Source: Atrina japonica (Eukaryota; Mollusca; Bivalvia; Pterioida; Pinnidae). From it: a stretch of 64,000 nucleotides of DNA. The stretch is from assembly GCA_030159075.1 (NCBI GenBank), contig BROG01000517.1:381501-445500 (forward strand), written 5' to 3'. Each line of letters opens with the position of its first letter. Within the stretch, counting starts at the first letter, position 1. The position numbers and the translations under genes are program-made. Positions 24,031 to 38,300 of the stretch are shown here, one piece after another. The notes beneath the pieces are model-generated. The model was not told the DNA's origin, ran no database searches, and worked only from the letters and a program-made list of their open reading frames with translations.

Positions 24031-24700
24031 CTATTTATCACATTTCCCAGTTAAGTTTTGTTAGGTCCTAGATTTACCCGATGTTCTGTGAAAGTAGGCT
24101 AGTCTACGGCTTGTGAAATGTAAACGTTTTGTCACAAGGGCTCGGCAATCTTTTTAGAGCGTAATATGCTCAATGAAAACTGGAGCCTGGAGGAAAATAT
24201 TACTATAAAAAAAGATTTCCGCGCCCGTGGTTTTGATCGAAATACATCACTTGATGCCTCAAAGATCATACCAAAGTTGTCGATAGACCTGAACAGCAAA
24301 CTCGCTTCGAAGTTCGCCAAATTCGATGTTCATTTTCTGTATTCTGTCACTGAATCTTTTTAAAAACTTATGAACTGTTGACCTAGATAGTGGATACGTT
24401 AAACATTTCTACTGCCTTTCGACCACTGAAACATCAAAACATAATATTGCCTGCTTTTTAGTCGAGACAGAACAAGTCTGTGCGGACCCATTTTGTTTAG
24501 CTTCGATACGGCGTTATAAATAGCTCACACGAAAATCCCTTCTTGATACGTCATATCTACAGTACGTGTTCAAAAGTTTTTAACAGGCATCACCGTTTAT
24601 TGGCATTTGTTAACAAATATGATCAGTTTATAATCAAAGAATTGAAAATTATCATTACATTATAGATGGGATTAATTAATCAAATTTTCATTAGGTCTAG
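24031..24700. other. No feature recognised
   Basis: ORFs at 24132-24363 are open on both strands but show no known domain. Confidence 0.45.
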
Positions 24701-24702
24701 CA

Positions 24703-24778
24703 CTGTATTTTGATTGGCTTAATGAAAAAGATCAGAGTTTACACTGATACTTTTCATTAAGTCAATCAAAATACAGTA
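24703..24778. mobile_element. Short fold-back element
   Basis: Arms actgtattttgattggctta and taagtcaatcaaaatacagt pair over ~28 bp around a ~22-bp loop. Confidence 0.75.
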
Positions 24779-24986
24779 AAATCAATGAAAAATAACAGTG
24801 AAAAATAAAGCTCATATTTAATTGATAAATTTAGTAAAAAATGTAATACATTTTGTTCTTCAAAGGCTTAGATAGTTATCTTTTACAGTGGTAACTCTTC
24901 GACGGACTTTGCTGTGCATTTGGATTTATTGTTTGGCATTGTATGCCACTTTCTCTTTAGACAATACAAATCATTTATAAATTGGA

Positions 24987-25030
24987 GCTCAACTGAAGAG
25001 GTGTAATTGACCAAAACGATCGTCTTGAGC
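24987..25030 (+). ncRNA. Hammerhead-like motif (copy 3, degraded)
   Basis: Plus strand GCTCAA, CTGAAGA (core mutated), GGTGTAATTGACC, AAAA, CGATCGTC, TTGAGC. Same length (44 nt) and same closing stem as copies 1 and 2. Confidence 0.45.
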
Positions 25031-25079
25031 ATTATAACGTTGGTATTATGTTTATAATAGAATCTATTTGTAAACATAT

Positions 25080-25693
25080 GCCAATTTATCGTGGTAGACC
25101 TATAATTTTCAACAAAATTGCGAATGAAAATAAAATCCGGTAAATAAATGAATCACCAAGGGCGCTTTTGTTTAAGTAATAATGCTATATTTCGTATATA
25201 TGCACAAATGTCTGAAACCTGTTATGGGTATGTACATACATGTATATAGGAAAATTGTTTACACTAATGATCGGTGAAACATGATTATATTGTATTCAAG
25301 TACAAACGTTACAAACAAAGGTCACTAGAACAATTGAATAGTAAAAAAATGAAATTTTCTTGAAAACAATTATTGTAAACACATGCATTTGAAAGTTTAA
25401 GAATTTGTCATTAAGATTTAAATCCTAAGGTCAATTGACTCAAAAGTCATTTCCTTTTGAGAAGATTGAAAATTTCTTGAAAAAAATCACCTTTGATTTT
25501 TGGTATTCTCGTCAGCTGTGAAGTTACGCTATGATATTTGTGTGTTTTCCTTTATCAAATACAATCAGAAGATAGATCATATTACCACGTGTAATACTAT
25601 GATCACAACAGAATTAATTCATCATTTGAACAAATTACTGGTTTCTGTGGCCAAATTACAAATTACAATGCTCATACACAAATAATCGTTTAA
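25080..25693. other. Downstream of NGDN: no feature recognised
   Basis: AT-rich sequence without coding signal. Confidence 0.5.
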
Positions 25694-25702
25694 AATTTTA
25701 TT
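25694..25702 (-). terminator. Poly(A) signal of NGDN overlapping the stop codon
   Basis: AATAAA on the minus strand overlaps the TAA stop, followed by a GT-rich stretch (TTGTGTATGAG) that could be the downstream element. The cleavage site itself is not visible. Confidence 0.5.
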
Positions 25703-25726
25703 AATGTTTCCTCTTCTTTCTATAGC
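25701..25726 (-). CDS. NGDN: NGDN coding exon 12 with stop codon
   Basis: The acceptor is gtttcag; the exon completes GYRKKRKH and then TAA at 25703-25701. This matches the GF/Y-basic C-terminus of neuroguidins. AATAAA overlaps the stop codon (minus strand TAATAAAATT, about 25703-25694), so the 3' UTR is probably very short. Confidence 0.85.
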
Positions 25727-26045
25727 CTGAAACAAAATATAAGAAAACATTAAAAACTAAATAACATAACACAATGGTAATTTGTTTTAGACTGTGTTAT
25801 AAATCACAATATATGCAATTATCAAGAGAATCAGAGAGACAAAGTCAGCATTCCTAAATTGTATGTCTGAACACAAAAACGGAAAAAAACCAATTTGGTA
25901 TCAGAGATCAACAAAATTTTAACATTCATTCAATTTACGTGCTGTAAGAAGAAAATGTTTTTAATAATTGTATGATCAAAAACGCTTCAAGATACAGGAT
26001 ATAATCAAACAATCCAAACAATCTGATAACCTTTATCATATACAT

Positions 26046-26125
<80 letters not shown>

Positions 26126-26283
26126 TTCTTTCACTCTCCGGTTGTGTGTGTGAGTGGATGTTAGATGCGTTAGAGTGTGTATGTGTACATTTTTTCATTT
26201 TATTTTAGTTGTTTTGTTCTGATGAAGGGATAGATCGTCCCGAAAATTTGACATTTACTTTGTCTGTGTCATTAGTCATTTTA

Positions 26284-26344
<61 letters not shown>

Positions 26345-29300
26345 ATTAATAAAATTTTGTACAAAACACGCCACAAGCTATAATAACATTACAACATCAT
26401 TATCTTCCAGGGCAACCAATTTTGAAAATTACTAAACTATTGACCAACAGGTGACAGCACCCTGTGTATTATTGTAAATATCACTTTTTACAACGCAAAG
26501 TGTCTGAAAATGAGGCTACAAAAACCCTGACCAGGTAAACATTAAAAATAAATTTGGTAACCTTGGATATACAATATCCTAAAATTGGAAAAGTTTTAGA
26601 CATACAATTTGAAAGGTTTAATGGTTGCGGCATAATTTTTACCAGTTGTACAATTATTACCTATTTACCACAGTTTTGTATCAATTTCGTGTAGACATTA
26701 GTAAAATCTATACTATTGAAAGTCTCTATTCACATGATGCATAATCTAGAACTTTTCACTCTCATTGAGACATACAGCCACCTGCCAAAAGTTTACAGAC
26801 ATTTTCATTTTTCATTATATGCATGTATTTCATATAAAAAAATATTTTTCAAAAACATATTGTGAGGCCATTTCTTATCGTATTTCAATAGGATTTTCAC
26901 TGTTAAACAAAGAATTGGATAGTTTCATTATGTAATTTTATTTTAATTTTACGAATTTGAAATTTAAAAATTCAATTTAATTTTTGTGATGAAAATTTCT
27001 TCTTTGTGTAAGTAAAATTGTGATATAAAACATCTCAGATACCAAAGTATAAATCTTTGGGATGTCCAGGATATAGATACATGGTGTTTTTATGTGGTTT
27101 TATATGAAATATTTAGCAAAAAATGATAAGCTCTATAAACTTTTGGAAAGTGGATGTAATCACCTATTGCTGGGATATCATAAATTTGGACCTATGCCTA
27201 TAGACTTGTGTCTACATGGGAAGGTGTAGTTACATGTAAGATGTGGTACCTAACCAACAGTACTATTTTAGTTCTACTTTACTTATCTTTGGGTTACATT
27301 GACTCTTCCTGCTGCTGTAGACAGATTAACTGTGTTTTTTATTTTGTATACCATAACACAGGACCTTGGTTTTAAGTGTCATTCTGAAAACTTTTGACTT
27401 TCACATCCAGATCATTATGTGTTTTGACAAAGGAACAATCACTTACCTACCTGTGTCACTGTGTTAAGTCTACCTTAGATTTAAACCACACTGTATAGAC
27501 TTCTAACTTGTGAGTTTAAGCTTTACCACAGAACCACAAAATGAAATCTATTTTCATTGGTGTGACTTGTTAAAGCGGAGGCTAGGGCGTGATTTTTTCT
27601 TTAATGTATCCTTATATAAAGATTCTCATTATACCATGTTTTCATTGATTACACTTGCACATATTGGCTTGTTTAAAAGTATTACTATCCTGAAAATAAT
27701 AAATGATATTAGTGGGAATGTATTTAAAAAATAAATGATATTCTGGGGCAATATTCATCACTAGCTCACATCAGAAAGTTTGCAGACCTGTGTAGTTTTT
27801 TTGTTTTCATCCTAATGGGAAAAAATTATTTCAAGTGAATCCAATCTACCCGAATTTTGTAATTCATTTCAAGTGAATCCAAACCACTCAAATTTAGTAA
27901 TTTATTTCAAGTGAATCCGATCTACCCGAATTTATCAATTTTATTTATCCCTTTGAAGAAAACACAAAATAAAACGCCGAAATAGACCGATTACTTTGGT
28001 GTCTATTTAAAGCATTGCTTGTCAACTTGTACCCAAGTCAAATTGGTACCAAGTGATTTCGGCCCTTCAGAAATGTGTGGAAATTAGCAGTGTGGTTGAA
28101 TCGTCATTTGGAAATAATCGTTTTGGCATGTGTTGATATTAATTCGGAACTTGAAATCATTCATGATGGTAATCATGAAAATTCATCTATGGTGGTTATC
28201 AAAAGTAAATTTTATAAGCGAATCTAATAACTTGAGTAACAAATTCGCATTACTGAATTAACTGACATTTCATATTTGTTTTCTTGAAGTTTAAGCTAAT
28301 ATTGCTATCAAAACATTATTTTAGCCAAGCAAGCGTTCGGACTAAAGTGGAGCTAATGATTTTGTAATTACAGCAGTAATGACGAAAATGTGGTTTTGTG
28401 AGGCCTTATCCTCATTCATTCTACCTGGAGTGAATTCAAAGACAACAAAATGGCAAATCATATGAACAAATATGTATAGATCGTATCTTAAATATGATAC
28501 GTATTACCTTTGATGAAACATTTTAGTTGACTACCAGAAATCTAAATTCGAATTATTTATATACTACACAATGCGGAATTTATATACATGTGATCATAAT
28601 GTAGCTAATAAAATTACTTTGTAGCAATTAGCAAAATCACTTGCACGTTCCAAAATTACAAAATTACCACAAAAAATATAATATAGACCTATGGATTCAG
28701 TTTCTTAGTACCAATGTTACCAGGTGTCAATATGCATAATCTCACTGAGGTGTCGAAGTGACTACTGTCTGTGCAATTTACTTTTATAATAGCAAAACCT
28801 AAATTAAATTTAAACCTAAACTTTGAATCACTGGTCTGAATAAATGTCTTACTGAAGTTGTTGAATAACTTTTTTGAAATAATATTTCATTTAAGACACT
28901 GCATAGTGAAATTTCCAAGGAGATCATTGGTGTTTGCAATGTTAAAAATGTCACCCACTGGACAGGGTTTTGTCCTGTGCTTATTTTCACATCATCAGTC
29001 AGTGGTTCCAAATATTCCTAGGCCCATCAAATAGAATTGTGAAAACTTTTAAGAACTATTAATGACACCAAAGTTATATTTTTACCACAAAGGCCAACAC
29101 AAACAACAAATGATCATTAAGACTTCATCAGTTTGACACTTGAGCTTGAATTAAATGATTCAGAAAGAAAATAGTGGTATCATACAAGGCAAAATAATAA
29201 ACCTAAATGTATTGCCAAATCTATCTAAGAGTACCCACTCTAAAAAGATGACAATCTTAGCTTTTGAGAAATTTAGAATTTAAATAGAACAATCCCAGTG

Positions 29301-32300
29301 AAACATCACTTTAATATAAAATAACTAATAAAATATGATACAAGGACATTTTTTATTTGTACATAACTGCTGCATACACATCCTTCACATTTTTATCATG
29401 GAAAGCCACCAACAGTATGACGTCTTTATTTAAAACATGAACGATAGTAACTTGACATATGAAATCTTATATATGATATCAAAATATGGTAATACACATG
29501 TATTCTTTTATAATTGTTGGGTAAGGTTTGTCACGCAGTCGGTCTAGATCTTTGTCTTGGTACGATTTGTCTTGGGTGCGAGCTCTCCTTGTAACAAATT
29601 CACTCAACCAACAAATCTTGTAGACATCTATGAAGATGATCGGAAAGTAATCAGACGCCATGTCAAGTTTCAATTTCCATGTAAACACAAAAGAAATTGA
29701 TGATTCTTTTGCATCTACACTTGGTTTTCAATGGTAATTGTCGGGTGAATTTTTTATGGTATACAATCGTTTCATGACTATTACACTTTCTGAAAAACTA
29801 TTCCTAGCTTGCAAAAAAAACAGAGAAACACTCAAATTTCACAAATTTTCGGCCACTTGGCCTTTATCAAGTGACCGGAAATTTGTGAAATTTGAGTGTT
29901 TTTCTGTTTTTTTGCATACTGATACTTCCCTTTGGAGGACATTAAATTTTATTGGTATTCCTAGCTTAGCTAAAGCTGCTTTAAGTTCAATGTAATGGTA
30001 AATTCTCAACAAAAAGGAGCCTATACTAACATAACTGAAAAATTTCACAATCAATTTATCATAGATCTGTTTCTACATAATGCACATTTTACCAAAACAG
30101 ACTAATCTTAGCAGAGGTAACCTCGAAACTGAGGGTCAAGTTATTATGTGTCAAAACTGTCAAGTTATAATGTGCACTTATATCAAACTTTAAATACCCA
30201 TGTAACCATATGTAAGCATGTAAGCAAACTTCATAGAATATTTACATCAACATAATGCATATAAACTACATCTGATGGTATTTTAAACACGTTCAGTGAA
30301 CACGATAATTACACCAACATTAATTATGGGAGCAATTTATGTTTGAATTCCAAGAAACTGGCACACTGAAATTTGAATGACTGTTTAATTGGGTTTACCT
30401 GGTCACTTTTGACAGTGAAGTGATGACCAACGACTGCGTTACACAAGTAACTGATAATTGGGGTATACAGTCAAACTTGCATGAAGGCAGCTGGCCACCT
30501 CTGTATAAAGGGCACCTGCCTATGAAGGTGATTCAAACATAACCTTTGTTAACTTTTTATAATGAATAAACCTCTTTATAAAGGTCACCTGTCTTTAACA
30601 GCTACTGTTGCCCGTTTCCTTGAGTGACCTTTGTAGGCTGCTCAGTGATGGTGACCACATATTCCATACTTGCTGATTACAGGATTTATCTCCCATTTGC
30701 TGAGTTATCTCCTCTTTATAGCAGGTATTTTGTAAAGATGTATGTGGGCAAATTTATGTTTCTTTTCTGCTAAAAGAATTACTTATACGCCTTACAGACC
30801 TAGGTAAAATCTATTTACCTCATACGTTAATTTTCCATGTTTTAAGTTATACTGGGTTCATACAAGATACCTCCTCTAAAGAAAGACAACTGTTGCAAAT
30901 TGGAGCTTAGACAGTAATATTGCTTATGTGATGATATATAAAATTTGTATATATTTGTATAGAACTCCTTACCTTTCTTTCCTTTTTTGCCCTGAAATTA
31001 AGATTAAAATTGAATCAGTTTTGTGATGATGTTAAGATTGCAACAGGTCAAAAATATATAGAAATCTATATTGTATCAATGATGTAAAACACTTCTATAA
31101 AAGCAATAATAGTAAGAATGATCACATTGGCAGGAAATAAATAAGTTAGCATTATCTATTTCAATTTTATACATCCTCAGTAATTTTGCATCTATTCAAA
31201 TATTCAAAAACTCCTCTTGAATATTTCCTTATCCAATTTTAACAAAACTTAATTCAAAGAAAGTTGAGGTTTTGGTACTGATTTGTTAGGCATTCCATTG
31301 CAATCTATTTACTATTTTAGAGGAAATACGTTATTCTTCGGGAGATAATTATTCTAGGAATGTTACTTCAATGTTTGTTACAATGATAATGAATTCCATT
31401 GAATGGATCTTTTATATAAATCATAAACCATTAAACCATCAATAACTAAGTAGTTTATGGATGCCTTCATATGAGGAAAGTTACTACAAAGTTTTATTCA
31501 AATTGGCATTTTGGTTCTTGAGTTTTGTTTGTTTATTGTTGTTTAATGTCCCACTCAAGAATCTTTCATTCATATGGAGACGTCACCAAATGCCGGTGAA
31601 GGGCTTCAAATTTTGGCCTATGCTTGGCACTTAGGGCCATTGAGCAGTGGAAGTTCTTTAACATGCCGACACCTAATGTGACACGGGACCTAGGTTTTTA
31701 CTGTCTTAATCCGAAGGACAGGAAACCAACCTGCCACCGGCTGGACTCGAACTCACAACCTCACGATCAAGAGTCGAGCACGCTACCGACTGAGCCAGGT
31801 TGGCTCTGGTTCTTGAGAGAAGAAGATAAAAATTTCTAAAAGTTAACAACACATGACAAAAGATAATTGCAATATATGTAGGTCACCATGAGCCTTTTCG
31901 CTGTGAATGAATTTATCAAGTAACTCTCCTTTAACAACATAGTTCACCAAAATAAGTATCATATGCCTAAAAATATGTACAATCCAAAATGCTTGTTGTG
32001 GGTGAGTAGTATTATATATATTATATATTACATATTATATACACACTCACCAACACACAGTCCAACCCAGATATTATGAATTCCTGGGACTGATATATTG
32101 ATTCCATTCAAAGCGGATTTCGTACCATGAGGGTTGACGTTTATATCAGTCGACATGCATACACAGTGCACACTGAGTAAGACAGCTGATTTAATTTATA
32201 CTAGTATTCACCTACCTGTGTTAATCACATTTGCTTGTCAAGTGTTGGCATTCAAAACTTATCAATGTTAAACTTTACTGACTCCAATAACTATACACTT

Positions 32301-35300
32301 AATGGCTTTGTATTGTTGGTTTAAAACTACACAATATTACTCAAGGGACATCAACATTGTTGCATATTACTCGGGTTTTCATAGTGACCTATTTATAGTA
32401 ACCAGGAAAATTTTATATGAATAATGAATAACATTTGCGAGGGAAATGAATTTAATTCATTGTAGAGAATTTGTATTATTCGAGTTGATATTATGTGGGT
32501 CAGACTATATTCATTATTCATGACTTGAAAATTGGAGGAACTTTAATTGGTTAAAGAGCCTGATCTAAATAACATACATACATTAATTCATTGTAAATGA
32601 ATATTCATGTGCACTGCTGACTAAGCCTTTTTAAAATAGTATCTTGGGAGGAATGTATTTGATGTTGAACTAATTAATATTTAATCACACAACAGTATGG
32701 ACATTAGCAACCATACAAAGAAATATATATCATATATATTACAAAGTGTCATCCTCCCATTCCAACAATTGAAAAAAATCAGATTCTAACATTCTACAAA
32801 TAAAAGGTGTTGCTATAAGTATTTGTTAAAGATTGTTTAGCCCATTTACCCCTAAATACACATTTGGGCTGATCTAAGTCATTGATTTACAGAAGAGTCC
32901 ATTGTTTTTCAGGGGTTGATGACTTAAAGAATATCTACCTACATAGATATTTTAGATAATAACCAAATAATTCAGATGTGCAGATTTCAAATCTACAAAT
33001 ACAAAATTCCAATGAAACAGAACAAAGATAAAAACCAATAAAAACAGAAGATTTTGTAAACTTAATATGTTTACAATACAACTAAAATCATTGGACTCAT
33101 TGCAATATGCCACATGACCACATGATAGAAAACAACAATGTATTGCAATAGGTCACCTGACTACATGATAGAAGACAACAATGTATTGCAATAGGTCACC
33201 TGACCACATGATAGAAAACAACAATGTATTGCAATAGGTCACCTGACTACATGATAGAAGACAACAATGAATTGCAATAGGTCACCTGACCACATGATAG
33301 AAGACAACAATGTATTGCAATAGGTCACCTGACCACATGATAGAACACAATATAATGTATTGCAATAGATCACCTGATCACATGATAGAAGACAACATTG
33401 TATTGCAATAGGTCACCTGACCACATGATAGAAGACAACAATGTATTGCAATAGGTCACCTGACCACATGATAGATGATAACAATGTATTGCAATAGATC
33501 ACCTGACCACATGATAGAAGACAACAATGTATTGCAATAGGCCACCTGATCACATGATAGAAGACAACAATGTATTGCAATAGGTCACCTGACCACATGA
33601 TAGAAGACAACAATGTATTGCAATAGGTCACATGACCACATGATAGAGGACAACAATGTATTGCAATTGGTCACGTGACCACATGATAGGAGACAATGTA
33701 TTGCAATAGGCCATCTGACCACATGATAGAAGACAACAATGTATTGCAATAGGTCACCTGACCACATGATAGAAGACAACAATGTATTGCAATAGGTCAC
33801 CTGACCACATGATAGAAGACAACAATGTATTGCAATTGGTCACGTGACCACATGATAGAAGACAATGTATTGCAATAGGCCATCTGACCACATGATAGAA
33901 GACAACAATGTATTGCAATAGGTCACCTGACCACATGATAGAAGACAACAATGTATTGCAATAGGTCACCTGACCACATAATAGAAGACATCAATGTATT
34001 GCAATAGGTTACCAAAGTTAGGGAAAACCTTACTTATCCACATGACAGATTAAGCAGTCCATCAATACAGTTTTATTTTCTGTTAACTTGGAATAAATTT
34101 GTTTAGAGAAAGAGCCATACCTTTCCAGAAAGTTTTCTCTTTTTCTTTGATGATCCACCCTGGAAATTAAGAAAATATATTTCAAAATCTTTGTAATGTG
34201 AGTGTATCAAGAAATCCAGTTTTTATATATGTTTTGTCCTAGACAACAGCGATTCTGTTAATGCACTTCTTTATCAGCTAAATAAAAGAAGTTTTAGAAT
34301 TCTGGAGCCTGTTTTATCAAGAATTCCTAAGTCATACATGTAAGTCCTAAGTTATTTGATCTTGAGACAAAACTTAGGACTACCCTGAATTGTGTCTTAA
34401 GGCAAATTTGCACACTTTCAAATTAGATCTTGATAGTTTATGAATACTTTAACTGCTACACTTACAAAGATACCTTATTACACATAAAAAACAAAAATAA
34501 CTTAGGTCTATGTACTGCCTCTAGGTAGTCATAAAGACCTGATCTGATTTGGTCATAAGTCACAAGTCCTAATTCTATGAAAAACAGTCTCAAGTCCTAA
34601 CTGTGGTCTTTTACACCAAGTCTTAGACTTGAAACCATAAAATGGCCCCCTGAATGTTCTTCTAACAACATGCTAAAATTTATTCAATAATTGACTTCGA
34701 CATAGACAGGGTGCCCACTCACTTTTGATGTCAAAAATATAGGAATATAGGAATTTTTTCAAGAAAATATAGGAAAAATATAGGAATAATTTGTAGAAAA
34801 TATAGGAATTATTGAAATATTTTGATCTAACTAAGGTGTTTTAGAGTGCTTCAATGATTTTTTTCATGTATATTTTGTCTTTTTTTGGGGACAATGTGGC
34901 CTCCTCCAGTTCCTCCACTTTATTGCTTTATTTATTAACATACATAATTCTTTGGTGTAAATGTTTTCACCTGCTAGATATATTGAGTAAAAACAAATAC
35001 ATGTAATATGAAAACTGGGATGTTTTCTCCCTAAACAAGAAACATACTCATACATACATAATATGTAAATATACATGTATTGGTTGAGTGAAAAAGGCAG
35101 CATTTATTTTGTAGTCTTTGATCCTGCTGAATCAGCTTTAATTTTCAGTTCCTATTTGAAGTTTTATCAGGCACTTTATCCTTCTCTTTATCTTACTTCT
35201 TCCCTTTACCCTTTTCTTTCTTCTTCTCTTTACCTTGTTCTACCTCCTTTTCTCTGTCTTTTTCTTCCTTCTTCTGAAAACTTTTCAAACAATGAAGATT

Positions 35301-38300
35301 TCTCCAGTTCAAGCTTTCTTTGTTGTCCTCTTATCTCCTCTAATTGCTCCAGAGCTTTACCAGACTTTTGTGATGCTGTTTCAATCATCAATGTGCAACA
35401 GTCATATTTCCTTGGCTTTAAGCACATTTTCCAGATTCTCCTGGCCTTGTTTTATTAACTCTCCAGCTGCAGTAGCACTATCTTTAGCTTCCTTTTCTGC
35501 ATCCATGAGCTCTTTTTCCTTAGTACTTATTCGTTTTCTCTTTGCAGCTAGTTTCTGGCGTTCCTCCTCTATTTTCTTTGCTTCTTCTTCTAGTAATTTC
35601 CTCTTTCTTGTTCTTTCTTCTTTCTTTTCCCTGTCACTCTCTAGTCTAATCATATATACTGAATGTGCATTCTTCAAACTCACATATACATCCCTATTGA
35701 AAGGAATTTGTTCTGGCCTACAAAGCTCTGGATCATGAAACTTTACAGCATCTTTTGTCATCCTTATTCCGTTGATTACTGACTCACCTAGCTGTGATCT
35801 TTCTTTGGTGACTACATTGACATTAACTGACAAACTCCTTTCGACATCAGCATTCCCATGTGGTAAAATAAGAGCAGTCTTTACTACTTTCTTTAACATG
35901 TTGTATTTAGGGTCACCTGTTGCATTAGTGAGTTTGAAAATATCACTCCAGTAGTGATCTATCCTTCTGGTTTCAATCTCACAGCTTATGTCATCAGCCA
36001 GATAACATTTCCATTCATCAATGATAGCTACTGAATCTGCCTTTGGCTGGAGTTTTCCTTGCCAGTTCTTGAATCTGCTTTACAGATTCTGCTTTATCAG
36101 TCAATCTGTTGGATGGATTGAGGCATCGCAAACTGTACAGTAGTTTGTTGGAAAGTGGTAGTTTCTCCTTCATGTATTCAGTAGCCTTGATAAAAAATGA
36201 CCTCATGGACAGCAATTCTCTCTTTCTAAGTTCAGGTTTCAGTTTTGTAAGTTGCTCCCTCACTTTATCCCCAAGAACAATTTCATCATCTGACAACTGG
36301 TTTTTCTCATCTTTACAGTCCACCTTACACAACCCTTCTCCATCTTTTGAACTGATAGCATCAGGTTTAATGAATCTGCTCATCAATTTGAAAAGCATAT
36401 CCTTCATACTGTCATGCAAAACATGAATCATGGGTGCCTCAGTTTGGAAGACAAGTAGGAAATTGCTGAAAAGTGGAAAAACTGTATCTAAAAACAACAG
36501 TTCTAGCAATGTTTCTGCTGGATGAGTCAAAAGAGCTAACTGAATTCTCTTGAAATTTGTGCTCTTGGGTGTTGTCTTCTCATACTTTCCTAATTCTTTT
36601 ACAAACAGAAGGATGGAATCCCACTGCTCCAGCAGTCTTGAAATTGAAGGACCAAGTGAGAGCCAACGAACTTCAGTGTGCCTTTGAAAGTGATGAGTTT
36701 CAACATCCATGTCAAGCTGCACAGCCTTGTAGTCTTCCCTTCGAGCCGCACTGTACTTGAACAGTTGATAAAGATCCATGCAGAGTTGCTCTGTATTCTT
36801 TCCGTATGCATCAAGTCCCTTACCAAAACTGTTGTGCACTACATGGATATTACAACTTCCAAGGTTTATAAGACCACTGTGGTGTGATGTTTCAGTCTTA
36901 AGTTGTGACTGTAATTCCCTAAATATGGTCTTATTAACATTTGGACCATCCATACCAAGAGCTACCAAGTTCTCAAGAGGTGCCTTGTCTTCCTTGAGAG
37001 CATTAAATATCGCATCCGCAACTTTTACACCCTCTGCATGCCCAAAAAACAATGCTGTGTAGAACCTACACCATACTTCATCATGGAGTGAAGACCAGTA
37101 ACGTATTCTGATGTCCATTTGCTTTTTCACTTGAGCCTGGGTTGTTTCATCAAAATGCACAGAAAAATCACTGTCTGATGCTGAAAGGTCTGATATCAAC
37201 TCTGATCTGAAATATGGACCAAACCCATCACTCAGAAGGTATGATACCTTTGTCCTGCCAAGGGTAATGTCTTTGGCAATTTTTGAGTCTGGAAACATTT
37301 CGGCGAAAGTTTTCTGGATTCCCTCACAAGATCTAAAACTGTAATTAGCAGCAGCAACTTGGGCTGCCCAAATCCCCTCTGCCTTTAGAAGATCATTTCT
37401 GTGAACACTAAGTTGTAATACAGATTTTTGTTCTTTAGATGTACCTGGGGTTGGTGAAGAAGACTCCTTTGGAGTAAACACTAATTTAGCTTGGTGTTGG
37501 TCCTGTGATGGTCTTGCTAATGATTTATGAACTTTTCCGCTTGCATGTTGCAAAATCTGAGACTTCCCTGAATTATTGCAACGAAAGTCGTTGTCACACA
37601 ATCTGCAGTACGCATGAAAGTCGTCTTTCCCTCTCCTACACCAATCCCTAACAGTCTGCCCATTGCAGTCAACAGCAGACAACCACGAACTCTGAAATTT
37701 AGTGTTTCCACCTGGCATTTATTCACCTACCTAGCAATTTTCACCTGGAAGACAAATTTACAAGTAAACTGAATGAAATCAAAGACCATATGTCACCTGC
37801 AAAGACCTTGGCTATAGTGAATGGTCATCTGACTCATATATGATACTATCAGCAGTTCCTAGAATTAAACTGACTGTAAATACTAGACATACATGTAAGA
37901 AGTGAAGGTCTATGATTCATGTGAAAGTGTGACATTTGAAGGAATGACCTGAAAAATAGACAAATGCACAAAGTTTATCCCTTGCCCCCCCACACTGCAG
38001 GTGACATACAGGCATACTCTCAGCTTTTACTTGCAGTTCTACAACATTCTGATGATACACTACTTCAACAAATATTCAGAGTAGATTATAAGCAAGGCGA
38101 ATAATGCATATTATCCCCATTATATATCTACAAAACTCTCATCTAATTTACACAATACTTACCAGTACCTAGTTTTTGCATACTTACATGTTATCATGTA
38201 AATTGATGATATACAAAATGATAAATAATTCAAACACACTAAATAAGATGTACTTTTTGTACAACAAGTAGCAGAAATCTCTTCAATGTTTCCTGACAGA

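Noticed and set aside
24132..24363. Overlapping ORFs on both strands at 24.1-24.4 kb
   Set aside because: About 62-65 codons each, overlapping sense/antisense, no recognisable domain and no splice partner.
25935..26198. ORFs with long (YI)n runs on both strands
   Set aside because: Translation of a (TA)n microsatellite.
33413..33969. Three overlapping minus-strand ORFs with nearly identical 71-residue products
   Set aside because: They are readings of the 43-bp minisatellite.
33096..34012. CRISPR-like array of regular repeats
   Set aside because: Units are contiguous with no unique spacers, and the DNA is animal nuclear.
35235..35738. Plus-strand 167-codon serine/phenylalanine-rich ORF
   Set aside because: Antisense shadow of the transposase coiled-coil coding region.
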